A stretch of 33,076 nt of DNA from Chloroflexota bacterium (GTDB taxonomy: Bacteria > Chloroflexota > Limnocylindria > Limnocylindrales > CSP1-4), in NCBI GenBank assembly GCA_003141955.1, contig PLOC01000113.1, positions 14,475 to 47,550 of the forward strand. The letters are read 5' to 3'. The position numbers were made by a program, and so were the translations under genes. A model generated the notes under the pieces. The model was not told where the DNA came from. It made no database searches and saw only the letters and a list, made by a program, of their open reading frames with translations. Positions 1-7,063 of this stretch are shown in pieces (within the stretch, counting starts at the first letter, position 1; each line of letters opens with the position of its first letter).

Positions 1-655
1 GCGACCATCGCACCTCTCCCTTCACCGCGCCGATGCCGCGCGGCAGGGTCACGTACTCGGGCACCAGGCGGGCGACGTCGTCTCCGCCGGCGGCGATGCG
101 GGCGGCCCCGAGCGCCATCAGCGCGGCCGGAAGCCGCTCCTCTGCCTGGACGCCCAGCGCCATCGCCCCGGCCGGGGCGCGGTCCGGCAGATCCACGGCC
201 ACGAGGACGGCATCCTCCGACAGCTCCGGTTCTTCTCCGCCTTTGACCAGCGTTGCCTGGCCGGCGACGACGAAGACTCTATCTGAAGGTCCGGCCGGCA
301 GCAGGAGGACGGCCTGCTTTCCAACGCCTGCGTCGGCGGCCACGAGCAATGCCTGCGATGTCGCGACGCCGGCTATCGGAATGCCCAACCCGCGAGCGAG
401 GGCCTTGGCGGTCGCGATGCCCACGCGCATGCCGGTGAACGCACCGGGCCCCGTCCCCACGACGATCCCGCCTAACTCCGCCAGCGCGACTCGGTTAGTC
501 CTGAGCAGCTCGTCGGTTCGGGTCAGGAGCTCCTCGCCGTGGCGATAGCCGGCCAGCCAGCGCCGCTCGTCGATGAGGGCGCCGTCGGGCGAGCCAAGCG
601 CCACGAGCGCCCGGGTGCCGGAGGTGTCGATGGCGAGAAGAGGCCGGCCGGTCAT
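1..655 (-). CDS. tsaB: tRNA t6A biosynthesis protein TsaB (partial, 3' end outside window)
   Basis: TsaB is the inactive ASKHA-fold partner of TsaD in making threonylcarbamoyl-adenosine (t6A) at position 37 of ANN-decoding tRNAs. The minus-strand reading shows the N-terminal LLAIDTSGTRALVALG, then GTGPGAFTGMRVGIATAKALA at about residues 67-87, and PEYVTLPRG near the end, all family features. The ATG at 655 overlaps the tsaE stop as ATGA, which fixes the start. 218 codons are visible without a stop, close to the usual family length, so the end must lie just outside. A purine-rich GGGAGAGG followed by ATG at 8-6 in another frame suggests that a further gene, perhaps rimI, starts there. The tsaE-tsaB pair makes the assignment firm. 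Confidence 0.9.
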   Translation of the reverse strand, partial: MTGRPLLAIDTSGTRALVALGSPDGALIDERRWLAGYRHGEELLTRTDELLRTNRVALAELGGIVVGTGPGAFTGMRVGIATAKALARGLGIPIAGVATSQALLVAADAGVGKQAVLLLPAGPSDRVFVVAGQATLVKGGEEPELSEDAVLVAVDLPDRAPAGAMALGVQAEERLPAALMALGAARIAAGGDDVARLVPEYVTLPRGIGAVKGEVRWS

Positions 656-1185
656 CGGCTCGACCCTTCGGCCGCGGGCTCCCCAGCCTCTGCGGCCAGC
701 GCGGCGAATTCCGCCGGCAAGGCATCGATGTATCGCGCGTAGCCCGCGTCTCCGGCGCGGAGCACGATCCGGCGGGGGTCGTCGCCCGTGCCCTCGATCA
801 GGACGTCGAGACGGCCGGCGGGCATCGCATCCTCGAGCCGTTCGGCCCATTCGATCACGGTGACGCCTTCGGCCTGGCGCTCGTCGATCAGCCCGCCCGC
901 GAGCGCCTCGGCCGCGCCGGCCAGCCGGTACAGGTCGATGTGGAATAGCGGCAGCCGCCCGCGATACTCGGTCATCAGGACGAAGCTCGGCGAGACGATC
1001 GTGTCGGTCACCCCAAGCCCCGCCCCGAAACCCTTGGCGAACTGTGTCTTGCCCGCACCCAGCTCACCCACGAGGCTGATCAGGTCGCCCGGTCGCGCCG
1101 CGGCCGCCAGCGCCCCCGCCAGGGCGCGCGTGCCCGCGGGGTCCCGCGTCTCGACAATCCGCTCGGGGGTCAGGCCTTCCATCAC
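652..1185 (-). CDS. tsaE: tRNA t6A biosynthesis ATPase TsaE
   Basis: TsaE is the small P-loop ATPase that drives turnover of the TsaB-TsaD complex in t6A formation. The 177-residue product has the Walker A sequence GELGAGKT at residues 40-47, preceded by GDLISLVG, and the family segments FVLMTEYRGRLPLFHIDLYRL and VTVIEWAERL. The first codon is GTG at 1185, with ATG directly after it at 1182. No Shine-Dalgarno is visible, but a TAACCT hexamer ends six bases before the GTG, which would fit a leaderless transcript. The stop overlaps the tsaB start. The upstream neighbour is an unrelated orphan gene about 136 bp away, so tsaE probably starts its own transcription unit. Confidence 0.93.
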   Translation of the reverse strand: MMEGLTPERIVETRDPAGTRALAGALAAAARPGDLISLVGELGAGKTQFAKGFGAGLGVTDTIVSPSFVLMTEYRGRLPLFHIDLYRLAGAAEALAGGLIDERQAEGVTVIEWAERLEDAMPAGRLDVLIEGTGDDPRRIVLRAGDAGYARYIDALPAEFAALAAEAGEPAAEGSSR

Positions 1186-1191
1186 GCAGGG

Positions 1192-1197
1192 AGGTTA
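1192..1197 (-). promoter_or_regulatory. Candidate -10 box for leaderless tsaE transcript
   Basis: Read on the minus strand this is TAACCT, matching TANNNT, and it is separated from the GTG start of tsaE by exactly six bases. That spacing would put the transcription start on the start codon itself, as is known for leaderless genes in Actinobacteria and Deinococcus. No convincing -35 or ribosome-binding site is seen. The call is inferred from geometry only. Confidence 0.4.
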
Positions 1198-1321
1198 CCC
1201 GAAAGCGGCGCCGCGCCGCGCCCGAACCGCCCCGAAAGCCAGCGCGTGCGCCGCTCTCCGGCTTCGATCGCCAGCTCATCGGTCCGAGGCAGCTCGAAAG
1301 CGAAGCTCGACGACGTCGCCG
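1198..1321. other. Intergenic stretch between the 273-aa orphan gene and tsaE
   Basis: This gap holds no ORF I can support. On the minus strand it has two copies of GCTTTCGGG about 30 bases apart and a GC palindrome (GCGGCGCCGC). There is no U-run following a stem, so no clear intrinsic terminator. Confidence 0.4.
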
Positions 1322-2143
1322 TCAGATCCGGTGTTGGTCGGCCAGAACCAGCTCACCCCGGCCGATCGTCTCGGCGTCTCGGGGGAGGTCGAGAAGACCA
1401 TGGGGTCGCAGGCCGGCGCGGATGGCGATGGCCTCGTCGGTCTGCCGCGGGTCGGAAGGATCGAAGTACTCGCCCTGGAGCCCGACGAGGACCCCGCCCG
1501 GCGAGACGATCCTGGCCAGCGTTCCGCGGGGTAGCGCCGAGCGCGTCACGAGCTGCAGCGTCGGCAGCGACCGGCCGCGGCGCCCGAGGTAGGTTCGCCA
1601 GCCGACGACGAGGTGGTCCCTCGTGTCGTTCCGGACGGCGGCCTTGAAGGAGTTGGTGGTCATCCAGGCCGTGCCCGGGCGCCAGAAGGCGATCGAGGCG
1701 CAGAGCGCATCTTCGAGGAGACCCTCCGCCTCCCAGTCGCCCTCCCGGATCGACTTGACGGCCGCGCTGGCCACCGGCGCGGCGGCCGACCTGCTCCCGT
1801 CGCAAACCCGGACAATGAAGCGCTCGTCCCCGTCCGGGCCGCAGAGGAACGAGGCCGAGAATCCATCCGCCGCCGTGCTGGCCATCGTCGGCCGGCCCCG
1901 GCTATCGGTGGCCGTGTACCGGCTCCGGGGATCGAACGCGATCTGAAGCATCTGGAGCAGGAAGTCGGGATGATCGACCTCGACGCGCACCGGGCCCGCC
2001 GTCGGCGTGACGATCCGCAGATCGCCGAACTCGGGCGCCACCTCACGCAGGGCACGGACGTAGCCCTGGATGGAGTGGAGGAACCCGCCCACCATCAGCG
2101 GGCTGGCCCACCAGTTCGATATCGCGAAGAGGTGATCGGCCAC
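1322..2143 (-). CDS. Uncharacterised 273-aa protein (weak Imm52-like resemblance)
   Basis: I do not recognise this gene with confidence. It starts with GTG at 2143 behind a good purine-rich site (AAAGGGGG, about 6 nt upstream). The product is soluble-looking, with no signal peptide or membrane segment. The N-terminus has two aromatic residues (SNWWASPL) followed by a helix GFLHSIQGYVRALREV. The middle has FIVRVCDGSRS, and the C-terminus has GTLARIVSPGGVLVGLQGEYFDP followed by a helix IAIRAGLRPHGLLDLP. This overall pattern loosely recalls Imm52-type immunity proteins, but no toxin gene lies nearby and the match is from memory. The gene lies 20 bp after the barrel-sandwich protein gene and may be cotranscribed with it. 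Confidence 0.75.
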   Translation of the reverse strand: MADHLFAISNWWASPLMVGGFLHSIQGYVRALREVAPEFGDLRIVTPTAGPVRVEVDHPDFLLQMLQIAFDPRSRYTATDSRGRPTMASTAADGFSASFLCGPDGDERFIVRVCDGSRSAAAPVASAAVKSIREGDWEAEGLLEDALCASIAFWRPGTAWMTTNSFKAAVRNDTRDHLVVGWRTYLGRRGRSLPTLQLVTRSALPRGTLARIVSPGGVLVGLQGEYFDPSDPRQTDEAIAIRAGLRPHGLLDLPRDAETIGRGELVLADQHRI

Positions 2144-2163
2144 TTCGCACCCCCTTTCGCCCC

Positions 2164-3291
2164 TCAGAGTATGAACCGCTCCAGGTCCGCGAGGGCGATG
2201 ACCGTCGGCCCGAGATCGTCACCGAGGCGGATGTTCGCGGCCTCGAGGTGAATGCCCGCGCGGAAACGGTGCAAACCGGCTGAGCTCAGCCAGCGACCCT
2301 CGCGGCCGGCATGGGTGCCGCTTCTGACTCGCACCCAGTCCGGCGGGAGCTCGGGCAGCGGCACGTCGACGACGTCCAGGACCAGCAGCGGCGGCTCGGT
2401 GACGATGGCGACCTCGCGGCCGGCCAGCGCAGCCAGCAACGCGAGGATCGGGGACGCGATCGGGCGACGCTGGTGGCCATCGAGCCCCAGGACGCCGAAA
2501 GGCGGCATCGAATGCAGCCCGGCCCGCTGGCGGGCCTCGGAGGCGGCGAGGTCGCGCAGCTCCGCCTGGCCGAGCGAGCCCGCGACCATGCCCCGGATCG
2601 ACATCGCCCGGGCCCGTGTGAGTGCCTCGGCCGAGACGCGGCCACCGGCCACGACGACCGCGCCGGAGCGGCCCACGTCGAGCGCCGTATCGCGCAACTC
2701 CCCCTCGACAAGGCGCGGGACGTCGAGGTAGCCGCGCGCCGGCTCCCCGCCGGCGACGGCAGCGGGGATCGCGACCCCGGTCACCTTCATGGCGATGCCG
2801 ATGCAGTTGGCCGCTTCCATCACGACGCCGCTCGTAGGCGACTCGATCTTGTCGTGGCGCTCGCCGGCGGCAGCGCTCCATCGCCCGTTGAACTCGTACA
2901 GAAGCGTTCCGGCGATGCGCCGCGGGCCTTCGCGGCGCGTGGACTTGCCGCGGCGATCGTCTCCGCCGACCCACCACTTGCCCGGCGTCGGCGGGCGGCG
3001 CCGTTCCTGCTGCAGGCCCCTCCAGCCCGCGTCGCCGGGTTCTTTGCCGTTGCCGTTCCCGGACCCGCCGAGCCGGCCGACCTCGACGAACTCCGCATCG
3101 GACGTGCGCTCCGCAATCGGCGTCCCCGCGTCCACCTTCTGGCCCGGGCTCACGAGCACTCGATCGCCGGGGGCCAGGCGGATCTGGATTACCGGCGACA
3201 CTACCAGGATCCGGCGCGCCGGGATGCGGGCCAGCTCGGGCCCAACGGCAGGCTTCTCGGCCGGGGGCGGAAGGCGCTTCCTGGGGCTCAT
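2164..3291 (-). CDS. Uncharacterised protein with barrel-sandwich-like segments, partner of MutL-like protein
   Basis: Function is unknown. The ATG at 3291 overlaps the stop of the upstream MutL-like gene as ATGA and has GGAG about 8 nt before it. I prefer this start (375 aa) over an in-frame GTG-type start 11 codons upstream. Visible parts are a basic, proline-rich N-terminus; a segment at residues 37-71 (VIQIRLAPGDRVLVSPGQKVDAGTPIAER) resembling half of a lipoyl/barrel-sandwich fold; a poorly conserved Gly/Asn/Arg-rich linker at about 73-125; and a second half-like segment KIESPTSGVVMEA at 148-160. A C-terminal VRVRSGTHAGREGRWLS at 320-336 resembles a KOW-like loop. There are no transmembrane helices. 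The tight coupling implies work with the preceding gene product. Confidence 0.8.
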   Translation of the reverse strand: MSPRKRLPPPAEKPAVGPELARIPARRILVVSPVIQIRLAPGDRVLVSPGQKVDAGTPIAERTSDAEFVEVGRLGGSGNGNGKEPGDAGWRGLQQERRRPPTPGKWWVGGDDRRGKSTRREGPRRIAGTLLYEFNGRWSAAAGERHDKIESPTSGVVMEAANCIGIAMKVTGVAIPAAVAGGEPARGYLDVPRLVEGELRDTALDVGRSGAVVVAGGRVSAEALTRARAMSIRGMVAGSLGQAELRDLAASEARQRAGLHSMPPFGVLGLDGHQRRPIASPILALLAALAGREVAIVTEPPLLVLDVVDVPLPELPPDWVRVRSGTHAGREGRWLSSAGLHRFRAGIHLEAANIRLGDDLGPTVIALADLERFIL

Positions 3292-5186
3292 TCGTCGATC
3301 TCCGACCACATCGCCCGCTGCCACGATTCCCAGGTCGCGCGTTTCTGGTCGGCTCTGTCGGGCAGGCGCAACGGAATGTCGCGCAGGTCGACGAACAGTC
3401 CGCCCAGCCCGCCCGAGACTTCGACGCTAAAGTGCCGCCCGCGCGCCCCCAGCCTGACTGCGTCCCTGAAGTCCATGTCGGCCCTGGCGGTCTGGCCGGG
3501 CGCCAGCTCGACCGCCCAGATGCCGCCGGGTTGGAGGTCAATGTCGGAGTTGGCGGTTTCGCCCATGACCCGCATCCGGCCGGCGCTCCTGCCCTGACGG
3601 ATGCCCGCGGGCAGGATCAGGCTGCCGAGTGGCAGGAGCACGTCCTCCACCAGGTCCTTGAGCATCTTGCGCCGCTCCTCTTCGTCAGTGATCGCGCCCA
3701 GCGGTCCCAGGAGCCGGGCCTGATCGCACGCGAGGCGCCCGACGCCAGGCCGTCGAACCAGGTCAGCCATCGCCAGCGCCACGACCGAGGGCGGCGTCGA
3801 AGCCCAGACTCCGCCGGCGGCGATGAGGATGTCGGGCATCTCGCGCTCCGAGATCTCCGGCGTGGCGGCGACTAGCCGCTGCACCGCCGCCTTGGCGGCC
3901 GCGAGGCGCAGCAGCGCCCCTTCGCCGTCGGCTTCGCCCCATGGCGAGGAGCGCAGGTCGCGCAACCTATCGATGAGACGGTAGCGGTCGAAGGCGATCG
4001 TGGACCACGACAGCACCTCGTCGATGACCTCGTCGGTCAGGTCATCCGGAGTGAACGACCCGCTCGCCATCCCGACATGCGAAGACACGACGGTTCGATG
4101 GCCCGGCCCGACCGCTTCGGCCCGACACCGCAGGCCGCCGTCGACACCGACCTCGATCACCTCGATCGACTTGTCGAGCAGCAGAGCCAGCGATCGAACG
4201 GACCGGGCGACGCCGAGCCGGCTCTCGTCCGAACGGGCGCGCAGGCCTTCGAGCACCTGCTGCAGCGCGGAGCCGGCCGGCTGCCCGGATTCGGCATCGG
4301 GCGCCAGAAGGACGCTGTCGTGACGGTCGGGGGCCGCGGCGTTCAGCTCGACGGGCGCCGCATGGGCCGGTGCCGCAGGCTGGGGAGCGGCCGGCGCGGC
4401 GGCAGTGTCAGTTGCGGCGCCGGCCGCCGCCAGTGGATCCGCGGCAATCGCGCCCTCAGCCACCTCGGCGGACCGGGCCTCATCCGGCGCAGGCTCTGCG
4501 GCAGGCGCCGCGGAGGGTACCTCGACAGGCGTGTCGTCTGCCCCCGCGGCCGGCCCGGCCGCGGCGACTGTCTTCGCTACCTCCAGAATGCGGTCGTGCT
4601 CGCCGGCCCCGGAGAAGTCCGACTCCTGTATGGCCGCCCCACCCGCCAGGACCACCGCCAGCTCCGGCCGGCGACGCGCGGCGGCCGCCACAAGGGCCCC
4701 GAGCATCGGCAGATGGCGCTTTTCGTCTCCGCCGGGCGTCGGGTCCGCGCCCAGCAGAACCGCATGGGTGTCCCACGCCAGCACCAGTCGGCTGAGCTCC
4801 AGCGGATCGTCCACGTCGGCGCTGCCACCGACGACGAGCCAGCCTGCGCGGGCCGCGACTTCCTCGAGCCGTCGCCGCTGGCGCTTGGAGCCCGCGAGCA
4901 CGGCGATGCGGCGAGGGGGAGAGCTTCTGCTCTCGAGACGCGCCAGATCGGCGACCAGGTCGGCCGTCTTTGGCCGCTCCTGGGCGCTGACGAACTCGAG
5001 GAGTTCCGGGTCGGCGCGCTCGACACGGTCCAGGATGCCGAACAGCAACGCATCGAGTTCGGTGGTCGACGGCGCGGCGGCATGGGCGAGCAGACGCCAG
5101 CGACCGCCGGCATGGCCGACGAGAGCGGCCGAGGTCGTGGCCGCGCCGAAGTCGAGGGCGAAGAATACTCGGGGTTGACGGCTCAC
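3288..5186 (-). CDS. MutL (glutamate mutase L)-like actin-fold protein
   Basis: This 632-aa protein resembles the GlmL/MutL family (actin-like ATPase fold, named for its link to glutamate mutase; not the mismatch-repair MutL). An N-terminal phosphate-binding-like FALDFGAATTSAALVG (residues 8-23) begins the fold. An Ala/Pro/Glu low-complexity linker spans about 209-290. The second half carries DILIAAGGVWASTPP and the Gly/Leu-rich LVEDVLLPLGSLILPAGIRQGRS region, followed by a beta-rich tail. The start is GTG at 5186 without a Shine-Dalgarno. A TAGCAT hexamer ends six bases upstream, suggesting a leaderless message. No mutase subunit (GlmE/GlmS-type or B12-binding) is present in the window, so the role is open. 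Confidence 0.8.
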   Translation of the reverse strand: MSRQPRVFFALDFGAATTSAALVGHAGGRWRLLAHAAAPSTTELDALLFGILDRVERADPELLEFVSAQERPKTADLVADLARLESRSSPPRRIAVLAGSKRQRRRLEEVAARAGWLVVGGSADVDDPLELSRLVLAWDTHAVLLGADPTPGGDEKRHLPMLGALVAAAARRRPELAVVLAGGAAIQESDFSGAGEHDRILEVAKTVAAAGPAAGADDTPVEVPSAAPAAEPAPDEARSAEVAEGAIAADPLAAAGAATDTAAAPAAPQPAAPAHAAPVELNAAAPDRHDSVLLAPDAESGQPAGSALQQVLEGLRARSDESRLGVARSVRSLALLLDKSIEVIEVGVDGGLRCRAEAVGPGHRTVVSSHVGMASGSFTPDDLTDEVIDEVLSWSTIAFDRYRLIDRLRDLRSSPWGEADGEGALLRLAAAKAAVQRLVAATPEISEREMPDILIAAGGVWASTPPSVVALAMADLVRRPGVGRLACDQARLLGPLGAITDEEERRKMLKDLVEDVLLPLGSLILPAGIRQGRSAGRMRVMGETANSDIDLQPGGIWAVELAPGQTARADMDFRDAVRLGARGRHFSVEVSGGLGGLFVDLRDIPLRLPDRADQKRATWESWQRAMWSEIDE

Positions 5187-5192
5187 ACGGCT

Positions 5193-5198
5193 ATGCTA
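5193..5198 (-). promoter_or_regulatory. Candidate -10 box for leaderless mutL-like transcript
   Basis: The minus-strand hexamer TAGCAT (TANNNT) lies six bases before the GTG start, giving the same geometry as upstream of tsaE. It would place the transcription start at the first base of the start codon. No ribosome-binding site is seen and no strong -35 is evident. Confidence 0.4.
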
Positions 5199-5307
5199 AC
5201 CGGCTCGCCAACGCCTGTCGCCGGGTTAGTAAGCAGAGATGAGGTCGGTTGTGCGCCTGGACGGGGGATCGCGTCGGGGCCGGAGATGCCTCGGACCCCC
5301 GATCGTC

Positions 5308-5595
5308 TCACGCGTCCCAGACGGTCTCTTCGTCCGGATCCTGGAGCCGCTCTATGAGCTGCTCGATGCCGAGGTCGTCGGCGAGGATTTCACTGGCCAC
5401 GGGAAGCTCGCCGCCGAAGACACGCCGAAGCGTCGGGTCGAAGAAGACCATTGCTCCGCTGCCGAGCTGGCGGTACGGCCGGCTCGCCTGCAGGAAGAGG
5501 ACGGCGGACACGGCCAAGCCGCGCAGCTGGATCTCGCGCGCTGCCTGCTCGACGAGATCGTCGCGCTGCTCTTCCGATCGGCCCGCGTACTCCAT
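5308..5595 (-). CDS. Small conserved-looking protein of unknown function (95 aa)
   Basis: The reading frame is open further upstream, but the ATG at 5595 follows AAGGA by about 10 nt and the sequence after it looks like folded protein, so I take it as the start. The product is an acidic helix (YAGRSEEQRDDLVEQAAREIQLRGL), then AVLFLQASRPYRQLGSGAMVFFDPTLR, then an acidic C-terminus (ELPVASEILADDLGIEQLIERLQDPDEE). The hydrophobic middle resembles short proteins of the type with an 'AxLFLExxKPLxxLxSQ' pattern that I recall from high-GC bacteria; function is not known to me. It lies between alr and the MutL-like gene on the same strand. Confidence 0.72.
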   Translation of the reverse strand: MEYAGRSEEQRDDLVEQAAREIQLRGLAVSAVLFLQASRPYRQLGSGAMVFFDPTLRRVFGGELPVASEILADDLGIEQLIERLQDPDEETVWDA

Positions 5596-5678
5596 CAAGT
5601 CGGTATCCTTCTCGCTCCGGTTTGGCCGCCATAGCGGCCAATCACCCGCGGCGCCGAAAGTCGGCGACCTCGTGACTT

Positions 5679-7028
5679 CTACTCGCAACCGAGAGGACCG
5701 GGTTCTTCCTCACTCCCCCGGGCGTCCGGCCTGCCGACCTCTCCTCCACCCCATTCGAGATCGCAGGCGACGGCGCGCATCTGGACGGCCCTGGCTGCGG
5801 CATAGTACACCCGGGGTAATCGTCCGGACATCGCGGTGACGATCTCGTACGAGATCGTGTTGCCCCACTGCGCCATCTCGATCGCGTCGATGGTCTCCTC
5901 GCCCTGCGTCCCGATGAGTGTGAACTCGTCATCCACGCTCACCGGAGCCCCCGGAACGTCCGTGACATCGATCATCACGGCGTCCATGGCCACGGTGCCG
6001 ACGGCCGGGACCCGCCCCCCTCGTACCAGGACCTGGGCCTTGTTGGACAGGCTCCGGGGCAGCCCATCGGCGTAGCCGAGGGGCAACGTGGCGATGCGAC
6101 TGGGACGCGATGTGATGAACGTGGGGCCGTAGCTGACGCCCATGCCGGCGGCGAGCTCCGTCACTCGAACCGGGCGGGCACGCAGCGAGAGGATGGGCTT
6201 GAGGCCGGCTGCGGTGGCCGCGTGACGCTCGCCCACCGTCAGCCCGTCGGGCACGATGCCGTACATGGCCAGCCCGATGCGGACGACGTCGTAGCCGGGC
6301 GCGCTGGCGGCCAGCAGGCCGCCGCTGGCTGCAAGATGGCGGTCTGGCATGGTGATGCCCACTTCCTCGAGGAGGTTCGACGCGACGCCCAGGCGGGCCG
6401 CCTGATCGGCGGTCCGATCCGGGTCGCCGGCCGCCTGGAGGTGCGACCAGAGGCCTGCCAGACGAGCTCGCGGCGCAGCCTCGATGGCGGCGGCCGCGGC
6501 CGGGACATCGCTCGAGTGGAGGCCGCCGCGACCGAGACCCGTCTCGACCTCGAGGTGGATCGGCAGCTCGCGGCCGGCCGGGACGGCGGCGTCGGCCAGG
6601 CGATCCAGCACCGCCAGGGTTCGTTCCAGGAGCGTCTGGTCGCCGGCCGTGACCGAGAGACTCAGGCGCACCGCGTCGGGCACGAGCTCGGGCGGGATCG
6701 GGAACAGGACGAGGATCGGGACCGAGATGCCGGCCTGGCGAAGCTCCAGCCCCTCGTCGAAGGTGGCGACGCTCAGGCTCTGGACTCCCGCGGCGACGAG
6801 GGCGCAAGCCACCGGCACCGCTCCGTGACCGTAGGCATCGCCCTTGACGACCGCTTCTAAACGGACCCCGGACGGCAGCGAACCCTGCAGAAGGCGGGCG
6901 TTCGAGACGAGAGCGTCCAGGTCGATCTCGATCCAGGCGCTGCGCGGCAAAGGCGGGAGCGGTTGGCCGGGTGCGGCCTCGATGAGCGGCAGCCGCGTGG
7001 CGACGATCCTGGCGCCGACCTGGAGCAT
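5679..7028 (-). CDS. alr: Alanine racemase
   Basis: Alr converts L-alanine to D-alanine with pyridoxal phosphate and supplies peptidoglycan synthesis in the cytoplasm. The product from the ATG at 7028 is 449 aa, with an N-terminal TIM-barrel starting at SAWIEIDLDAL. The PLP lysine is K62 in AVVKGDAYGHG, where most homologues read KANAYGHG. The second catalytic base is Y300 in GVSYGPTF; PLGYADG, the MDAVM segment and ISYEI follow as in the family. The first ~28 residues precede the canonical start and about 30 Gly/Glu-rich residues extend the C-terminus. The frame stays open far upstream over nnrD, but that part is shadow. The start lies 35 bp after the nnrD stop. Confidence 0.94.
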   Translation of the reverse strand: MLQVGARIVATRLPLIEAAPGQPLPPLPRSAWIEIDLDALVSNARLLQGSLPSGVRLEAVVKGDAYGHGAVPVACALVAAGVQSLSVATFDEGLELRQAGISVPILVLFPIPPELVPDAVRLSLSVTAGDQTLLERTLAVLDRLADAAVPAGRELPIHLEVETGLGRGGLHSSDVPAAAAAIEAAPRARLAGLWSHLQAAGDPDRTADQAARLGVASNLLEEVGITMPDRHLAASGGLLAASAPGYDVVRIGLAMYGIVPDGLTVGERHAATAAGLKPILSLRARPVRVTELAAGMGVSYGPTFITSRPSRIATLPLGYADGLPRSLSNKAQVLVRGGRVPAVGTVAMDAVMIDVTDVPGAPVSVDDEFTLIGTQGEETIDAIEMAQWGNTISYEIVTAMSGRLPRVYYAAARAVQMRAVACDLEWGGGEVGRPDARGSEEEPGPLGCE

Positions 7029-7063
7029 GGCTTTGTCTGCGGCCGGGGCCGCCTCGTGCGCGC

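Noticed and set aside
2311-3597. Long plus-strand ORF opposite the 375-aa gene and part of the MutL-like gene
   Set aside because: The translation is Arg/Gly/Ala-rich low-complexity sequence without domain patterns, and it is fully antisense to a recognisable gene; a shadow of high G+C codon bias.
5187-5307. Terminator after the 95-aa gene from GGGGG...CCCCC pairing
   Set aside because: The pairing segments are ~30 nt apart with a poor loop and no T-run.
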